Below are positions 6,103 through 9,823 of a stretch of DNA of 9,823 bases, piece by piece (position 1 is the stretch's first letter; every line of letters starts with the position of its first letter). A model generated the notes under the pieces. The model searched no databases. It was given only the letters and a program-made list of their open reading frames with translations, and was not told the origin of the DNA. Origin of the DNA: Comamonadaceae bacterium (GTDB taxonomy: Bacteria; Pseudomonadota; Gammaproteobacteria; Burkholderiales; Burkholderiaceae_C); NCBI GenBank assembly GCA_947460165.1, contig CANHKH010000084.1, positions 1 to 9,823 on the forward strand, given 5' to 3'. The translations under genes and the position numbers were made by a program.

Positions 6103-7119
6103 ATGAAAGTTTTCTACGACAAAGACTGCGACCTGAGCCTGATCAAGGGCAAAACGGTGGCCATCATTGGTTATGGCTCGCAAGGTCATGCCCACGCTCA
6201 AAACCTCAACGACAGCGGCGTCAAAGTCGTGGTCGGCCTGCGCAAGGGCGGCGCCTCGTGGGACAAAGTCGGCAAAGCCGGCCTGAACGTGATGGAAGTC
6301 AACGACGCTGTCAAAGCGGCCGACGTGGTCATGATCTTGTTGCCTGACGAGCAAATCGGCGAGGTCTACACCCACAACGTGGCCCCCCACATCAAGCAAG
6401 GCGCCTCGCTGGCTTTTGCGCACGGCTTTAACGTGCACTACAACCAAGTCAATCCGCGCGCCGACCTCGACGTGTGGATGGTGGCGCCCAAGGCCCCCGG
6501 CCACACCGTGCGCAACACCTACACCCAGGGCGGCGGCGTGCCCCACCTGGTGGCCGTGCACCAAGACAAGAGCGGCAAAGCCCGTGACCTGGCCTTGTCT
6601 TACGCCATGGCCAACGGTGGCGGCAAGGCCGGCATCATTGAGACCAACTTCAAAGAAGAAACCGAAACCGACTTGTTCGGCGAGCAGGCCGTCCTGTGCG
6701 GTGGCGCGGTGGAACTCATCAAAATGGGCTACGAGACCCTGGTGGAAGCCGGTTATGCCCCTGAGATGGCCTACTTTGAGTGCCTGCACGAGCTCAAGCT
6801 CATCGTGGACCTGATCTACGAAGGCGGCATTGCCAACATGAACTACTCCATCTCCAACAACGCGGAGTACGGCGAGTACGTGACTGGCCCCGAGGTCATC
6901 AACGAGCAGTCGCGCGAGGCCATGCGCCACGCGCTCAAGCGCATCCAAAACGGTGAATACGCCAAGATGTTCATCCAAGAAGGCCGCTTGAACTACCCCA
7001 GCATGACCGCCCGCCGTCGCAACACGGCCGAGCACAGCATTGAAGTGGTGGGCGGCAAGCTGCGCGCCATGATGCCCTGGATCGCCAAAAACAAGCTGGT
7101 GGACCAAACCCGCAACTGA
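6103..7119 (+). CDS. ilvC: ketol-acid reductoisomerase (NADP+), class I
   Basis: The 338-residue enzyme converts 2-acetolactate to 2,3-dihydroxyisovalerate, and acetohydroxybutyrate to dihydroxymethylvalerate, by an alkyl shift and an NADPH-dependent reduction. The N-terminal Rossmann domain shows GYGSQGHAHAQNL (23-35). The cofactor loop GLRKGGASW (45-53) has Arg and Ser placed as in NADPH-using members. Catalytic and metal residues of the knotted C-terminal domain are visible: H108 (AHGFN), K130, D190 and E194 (TDLFGEQ), E226 and E230 (FECLHELK), and S251 (SISNN). The length is that of the short class I form. GGAG (6092-6095) lies seven bases before the ATG. It is the last gene of the ilv operon and is followed by an intrinsic terminator. 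Confidence 0.98.
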   Translation: MKVFYDKDCDLSLIKGKTVAIIGYGSQGHAHAQNLNDSGVKVVVGLRKGGASWDKVGKAGLNVMEVNDAVKAADVVMILLPDEQIGEVYTHNVAPHIKQGASLAFAHGFNVHYNQVNPRADLDVWMVAPKAPGHTVRNTYTQGGGVPHLVAVHQDKSGKARDLALSYAMANGGGKAGIIETNFKEETETDLFGEQAVLCGGAVELIKMGYETLVEAGYAPEMAYFECLHELKLIVDLIYEGGIANMNYSISNNAEYGEYVTGPEVINEQSREAMRHALKRIQNGEYAKMFIQEGRLNYPSMTARRRNTAEHSIEVVGGKLRAMMPWIAKNKLVDQTRN

Positions 7120-7153
7120 TGAGCCACGGGCGAGTCCGATCGCCCTTGTCCAG

Positions 7154-7179
7154 AAAAGGCCGCTTTTGAGCGGCCTTTT
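7154..7179. terminator. intrinsic terminator after ilvC
   Basis: AAAAGGCCGC (7154-7163) and GCGGCCTTTT (7170-7179) form a perfect 10-bp stem with the loop TTTTGA. The A/T ends make it usable on both strands. It lies 34 bases after the ilvC stop and 29 bases before pssA, so pssA needs its own promoter or readthrough. Confidence 0.88.
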
Positions 7180-7196
7180 CGTTGGTGCTCAGCCCT

Positions 7197-7202
7197 TACA
7201 CT
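7197..7202 (+). promoter_or_regulatory. candidate -10 element for pssA
   Basis: TACACT matches four of six -10 positions and ends six bases before the pssA ATG, so transcription would begin at about the A of the ATG. No good -35 is found at normal spacing. No Shine-Dalgarno sequence lies between the terminator and the ATG. Confidence 0.3.
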
Positions 7203-7208
7203 TGGTTC

Positions 7209-8027
7209 ATGCACGATGGAAACGACACGCACAACGAGCCTTTGCCCGAGGGCCTGGTGATCAGCAAGCGACGCAAAGGCATTTATGTCTTGCCGAACTT
7301 GTTCACCCTGGCGGCCTTGTTTGGTGGTTTTTACGCCATCGTGATGGCCATTGACGGCCGCTTTGACCAAGCGGCTGTGGGGGTGTTTTGCGCCATGGTG
7401 CTCGACAGCCTGGACGGCCGTGTGGCCCGCATGACCAACACCCAAAGCGCCTTTGGCGAGCAAATGGATTCGCTCTCGGACATGGTGTCTTTTGGCGCTG
7501 CGCCCGCCCTCATCGCTTATGTGTGGGCGCTCAAAGGCCTGGGCCGTTGGGGCTGGATTGCCGCTTTTGTGTACTGCGCCTGCGCGGCACTCAGACTGGC
7601 CCGCTTCAATGTCAACACGGCCGTGGTCGACAAGCGCTTTTTTCAGGGCCTGCCTTCGCCAGCGGCAGCGGCCATGGTCGCCGGCTTCATTTGGCTGATG
7701 ACCGAGGCTGGGGTGTCTGGCGAGCAGGTGCGTTGGTGGATGTTTGGCCTGATGCTCTTCGCAGGTCTGACCATGGTCACCAACGTGCCTTTTTACAGCT
7801 TCAAGGACGTGAGCTTCAAACGCAGCGTGCCCTTTGCCGTCATCGTGCTGCTGGCCCTGGGCATTGCCGTCATCAACATCGACCCGCCCACGGTGATTTT
7901 TGGCCTGTTTGTGGTCTATGGACTCTCAGGCTACGTGCTTTACGTGTGGCGCCGGGCCAAGGGTTTGCAAACCAGTGTGATCTCCACCTCCACCGATGAG
8001 CCTGACGAGCGCGGTTTGCACAAGTGA
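7209..8027 (+). CDS. pssA: CDP-diacylglycerol-serine O-phosphatidyltransferase (phosphatidylserine synthase)
   Basis: The 272-residue membrane protein makes phosphatidylserine from CDP-diacylglycerol and serine, the step before phosphatidylethanolamine. The complete CDP-alcohol phosphatidyltransferase signature is present at 66-91: DSLDGRVAR, eight residues, G, three residues, D, three residues, D, with D66, D69, D87 and D91 as the metal and catalytic aspartates. The GIYVLPNLFTLAALFGG entry to helix 1 (about 24-40) is typical of the membrane-embedded PssA type, not the E. coli peripheral type. Six to eight membrane segments are likely, up to GLFVVYGLSGYVLYVW near 233-248; a polar tail follows. 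The start at 7209 gives a natural N-terminus; an alternative is the GTG at 7257 (VISKRRKG), which has a GAGGG just upstream. No psd gene lies beside it. Confidence 0.94.
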   Translation: MHDGNDTHNEPLPEGLVISKRRKGIYVLPNLFTLAALFGGFYAIVMAIDGRFDQAAVGVFCAMVLDSLDGRVARMTNTQSAFGEQMDSLSDMVSFGAAPALIAYVWALKGLGRWGWIAAFVYCACAALRLARFNVNTAVVDKRFFQGLPSPAAAAMVAGFIWLMTEAGVSGEQVRWWMFGLMLFAGLTMVTNVPFYSFKDVSFKRSVPFAVIVLLALGIAVINIDPPTVIFGLFVVYGLSGYVLYVWRRAKGLQTSVISTSTDEPDERGLHK

Positions 8028-8030
8028 CAC

Positions 8031-8059
8031 GCTTTGCGCGGGCGCAAGCCCCTCAAAGC
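8031..8059 (+). other. 3' hairpin after pssA with GNRA-type tetraloop
   Basis: Three bases after the pssA stop, GCTTTG (8031-8036) pairs with CAAAGC (8054-8059), and inside it GGGC (8040-8043) pairs with GCCC (8048-8051) around the tetraloop GCAA. No U-tract follows. It could act as a transcript 3' end or stabiliser. Confidence 0.5.
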
Positions 8060-8089
8060 GATTCCAAGCCCGTTCGCGTGTTTCCTTTG

Positions 8090-8098
8090 TGATACATT
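8090..8098 (+). promoter_or_regulatory. extended -10 promoter element for the leuL-leuA transcript
   Basis: TGATACATT fits the extended -10 form TGnTATAAT, with TACATT as the hexamer. No convincing -35 is found, which an extended -10 can tolerate. The predicted start, seven to eight bases downstream, falls at or next to the ATG of the leader peptide (8106). Confidence 0.45.
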
Positions 8099-8105
8099 GC
8101 CAGTC

Positions 8106-8159
8106 ATGAATCAAGCCCTGCTGCAACTACTGCTACCTCCCCACGGGCGGAGACGATAG
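8106..8159 (+). CDS. leuL: leuA leader peptide
   Basis: A 17-codon ORF encodes MNQALLQLLLPPHGRRR and ends with TAG. Residues 5-10 are LLQLLL, read from CTG, CTG, CAA, CTA, CTG, CTA. A run of Leu codons in a tiny ORF directly before a terminator hairpin and leuA is the hallmark of a leucine transcription attenuator: scarcity of charged Leu-tRNA stalls the ribosome here and changes the RNA fold downstream. CTA is a rare codon in a GC-rich genome, which would sharpen the response. Two Pro and three Arg codons (CGG, AGA, CGA) follow. No Shine-Dalgarno sequence precedes the ATG; the extended -10 is so close that the message may be leaderless. The name is given by analogy with enterobacterial leuL, not by sequence homology. 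Confidence 0.8.
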   Translation: MNQALLQLLLPPHGRRR

Positions 8160-8180
8160 CGCGCACGCGTATTTCCAGTC

Positions 8181-8218
8181 AACGGCCCGTTTGCACCAGC
8201 AGCGGGCCGTTTTCTTTT
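8181..8218 (+). terminator. attenuator terminator upstream of leuA
   Basis: AACGGCCCG (8181-8189) and CGGGCCGTT (8203-8211) form a perfect 9-bp stem. Inside the loop TGC/GCA can add three pairs around ACCA. The stem is followed by a T-rich run, TTTTCTTTT (8210-8218). It lies 21 bases after the leader-peptide stop and 43 bases before leuA. Its 5' arm (GCCCGT, 8185-8190) can pair instead with ACGGGC (8143-8148) inside the leader ORF. Confidence 0.85.
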
Positions 8219-8261
8219 GGGGCTGCCGGATCACCAGAACATCTTTTTTCCTGAACACACC

Positions 8262-9823
8262 ATGACCATGTTGAAGAACCCCGCCAGCAAATACAAGCCC
8301 TTCGCACCGGTGGGCCTGAAGGACCGCCAGTGGCCCGACGCCGTCCTCACCCGCCCGCCGATTTGGTGCAGCGTGGACCTGCGCGATGGCAACCAGTCCT
8401 TGATCGAGCCCATGGATATGGCGCGCAAATTGCGCATGTTTGAGCTCTTGGTGGCCATGGGCTTCAAAGAAATCGAGGTGGGTTTTCCTTCGTCTTCGCA
8501 GGTGGAGTTTGATTTTGTGCGCAAGCTCATCGACGAGGATCTGATCCCGCCGGACGTCACCATCCAGGTGCTCAGTCAGGCGCGTGAGCACCTGATTCGC
8601 CGCACCTTTGAGGCATTGCACGGCGCTCGGCGGGCGATTGTTCACCTCTACAACGCCACGGCCCCGGTCATGCGTCGCGTGGTGTTGGGCCTGTCGGAGG
8701 ACGGCATTGTGGATTTGGCCGTGGAAAACGCCAGGCTTTTCAAGTCCCTGGCTGCTGAGCAGCCTGCCACCGAGTGGGTCTTCCAGTATTCGCCAGAGAT
8801 GTTTTCTGGCACCGAATTGCACTTTGCCAAGCGCGTGGTCGATGCGGTGACCGAGGTGTGGCAACCCACGCCGCAGCACAAGTGCATCATCAATTTGCCA
8901 TCGACCGTGGAGCACTCCACGCCCAATATTTTTGCCGACATGATCGAGTGGATGCACCGCCACTTGGCACGCCGCGACTGCCTGGTTTTGTCTGTGCATC
9001 CCCACAACGACAGAGGCACAGGCACGGCCGCGGGCGAGTTTGCGGTGATGGCTGGCGCAGACCGGCTCGAAGGCTGCCTCTTTGGCAACGGCGAGCGCAC
9101 CGGCAACCTGGACCTGGTGAATGTGGCGCTCAACTTGTATTCGCAGGGCGTGGCACCGGGCCTTGACCTGTCGGACATTGATGAGGTTCGCCGCACCGTG
9201 GAGCTGTGCAACCAGCTGCCCGTGCACCCCCGCCACCCTTATGCGGGCGATTTGGTTTACACCTCGTTTTCGGGCTCGCACCAAGACGCCATCAAAAAAG
9301 CCTTTGCCGCCCGCCAAGAGGGTGACATTTGGGACATGCCTTACCTGCCGCTGGACCCCAAGGACCTGGGCCGCAGCTACGAGGCGGTGATCCGCGTTAA
9401 CAGTCAGTCGGGCAAGGGCGGCATCGCTTACCTGTTGGAGAGCGAATACGGCCTGGAGTTGCCCAGGCGCCTGCAAATTGAGTTCAGCCAAGTGGTTCAG
9501 CATGTGATGGACGGCACCGGTAAAGAGCAGTCGGCCCGAGACATCCATGGCCTGTTTGAGCGCGAGTACAGGCTGGGAGACCACCTACTGCTGGGCCACG
9601 CCGTTCAGCCTGCGGCGGACAAGCAGGTGCGGTTGCAGGCCCAGGTGCGGTGGGCCGGTCGCACGATTGACATTGACGGCCAAGGCAACGGTCCGATTGA
9701 TGCTTTTGTGAACGGCTTGCAATCCGGTCTGGCTAAAACCGTGCGAGTGCTCGATTACCATGAGCACGCCGTCAGCGGAGGTGCCAACGCCCAGGCGTTG
9801 GCCTACATAGAGCTTCGCATTGG
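8262..9823 (+). CDS. leuA: 2-isopropylmalate synthase (long LeuA form), 3' end cut by window
   Basis: The frame is open for 520 codons to the window edge. The enzyme condenses acetyl-CoA with 2-ketoisovalerate to 2-isopropylmalate, the first committed step of leucine synthesis. The catalytic TIM barrel shows DLRDGNQSL (39-47) with the substrate/metal residues R41 and D42, the metal-binding HPHND (246-250) and GNGERTGN (275-282). A linker follows and then the start of the C-terminal leucine-binding regulatory domain (from about 440; IDGQGNGPIDAFVNGL at 471-486). The N-terminus MTMLKNPASKYKPF and the motif spacing fit the long, yeast-like LeuA class of about 550-570 residues, so roughly 40 residues are missing. 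ATG at 8268 is an alternative start; neither has a good ribosome site. Expression is expected to be controlled by the leader attenuator, in addition to feedback by leucine. Confidence 0.96.
   Translation, partial: MTMLKNPASKYKPFAPVGLKDRQWPDAVLTRPPIWCSVDLRDGNQSLIEPMDMARKLRMFELLVAMGFKEIEVGFPSSSQVEFDFVRKLIDEDLIPPDVTIQVLSQAREHLIRRTFEALHGARRAIVHLYNATAPVMRRVVLGLSEDGIVDLAVENARLFKSLAAEQPATEWVFQYSPEMFSGTELHFAKRVVDAVTEVWQPTPQHKCIINLPSTVEHSTPNIFADMIEWMHRHLARRDCLVLSVHPHNDRGTGTAAGEFAVMAGADRLEGCLFGNGERTGNLDLVNVALNLYSQGVAPGLDLSDIDEVRRTVELCNQLPVHPRHPYAGDLVYTSFSGSHQDAIKKAFAARQEGDIWDMPYLPLDPKDLGRSYEAVIRVNSQSGKGGIAYLLESEYGLELPRRLQIEFSQVVQHVMDGTGKEQSARDIHGLFEREYRLGDHLLLGHAVQPAADKQVRLQAQVRWAGRTIDIDGQGNGPIDAFVNGLQSGLAKTVRVLDYHEHAVSGGANAQALAYIELRI

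Noticed and set aside
5845..7107. 420-codon minus-strand frame across ilvC and the repeat
   Set aside because: Antisense shadow of ilvC and ilvH; its only familiar string (VRPEPVEG) comes from the dispersed repeat, not from a protein family.
8156..8172. Small hairpin (CGC/GCG extended by ATA/TAT with a bulge) after the leader stop codon
   Set aside because: Only three uninterrupted GC pairs and a bulge; it could be a pause stem but is too weak to list as a feature.
8133..9584. 483-codon minus-strand frame opposite leuA
   Set aside because: Antisense shadow of leuA, whose own frame is supported by catalytic motifs from end to end.

Overview
The window looks like chromosome of a GC-rich betaproteobacterium of the order Burkholderiales, most likely Comamonadaceae-like (inference from protein style, gene order and the presence of DUF3619 and DUF3106, families I know mainly from this group). 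It holds eleven protein genes plus a short leader-peptide gene. There is no sign of phage, insertion sequence, CRISPR array, tRNA or rRNA. The genes at both window edges are cut: the LOG-family gene on the left and leuA on the right.

Left half, minus strand (1-3316). Two gene groups are read leftwards. The first is an ECF-type RNA polymerase sigma factor (GTG start at 3316), a DUF3619 single-pass membrane protein and a DUF3106 exported protein. Each junction is a 4-base stop/start overlap, and the group ends at a strong intrinsic terminator (1529-1555). The layout suggests a sigma factor with a membrane-bound regulator, though that role is inferred. The second group is an RDD-family membrane protein, diacylglycerol kinase DgkA and a LOG-family phosphoribohydrolase; dgkA and the LOG gene overlap by ATGA.

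Right half, plus strand (3591-9823). This is the branched-chain amino acid block: ilvB/ilvI (acetolactate synthase catalytic subunit), ilvH (regulatory subunit) and ilvC (ketol-acid reductoisomerase), closed by a terminator at 7154-7179. Next come pssA (phosphatidylserine synthase) and leuA (2-isopropylmalate synthase). IlvB, IlvH and IlvC carry out the first two common steps of valine, leucine and isoleucine synthesis; LeuA then diverts 2-ketoisovalerate to leucine. A 75-base REP-like palindromic repeat lies between ilvH and ilvC.

The most interesting non-coding element is the leuA leader (about 8090-8218). It has an extended -10 placed so that transcription would start at or next to an ATG, a 17-codon peptide MNQALLQLLLPPHGRRR with six Leu codons out of six consecutive non-Gln positions, and a 9-bp terminator hairpin with a U-tract. 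A segment inside the peptide gene can pair with the 5' arm of that terminator. This is a classical leucine transcription attenuator, possibly with a leaderless leader peptide.

No gene-free stretch exceeds 300 bases. The longest, 3317-3590, is the divergent spacer between the sigma gene and ilvB; only weak promoter candidates are visible there.
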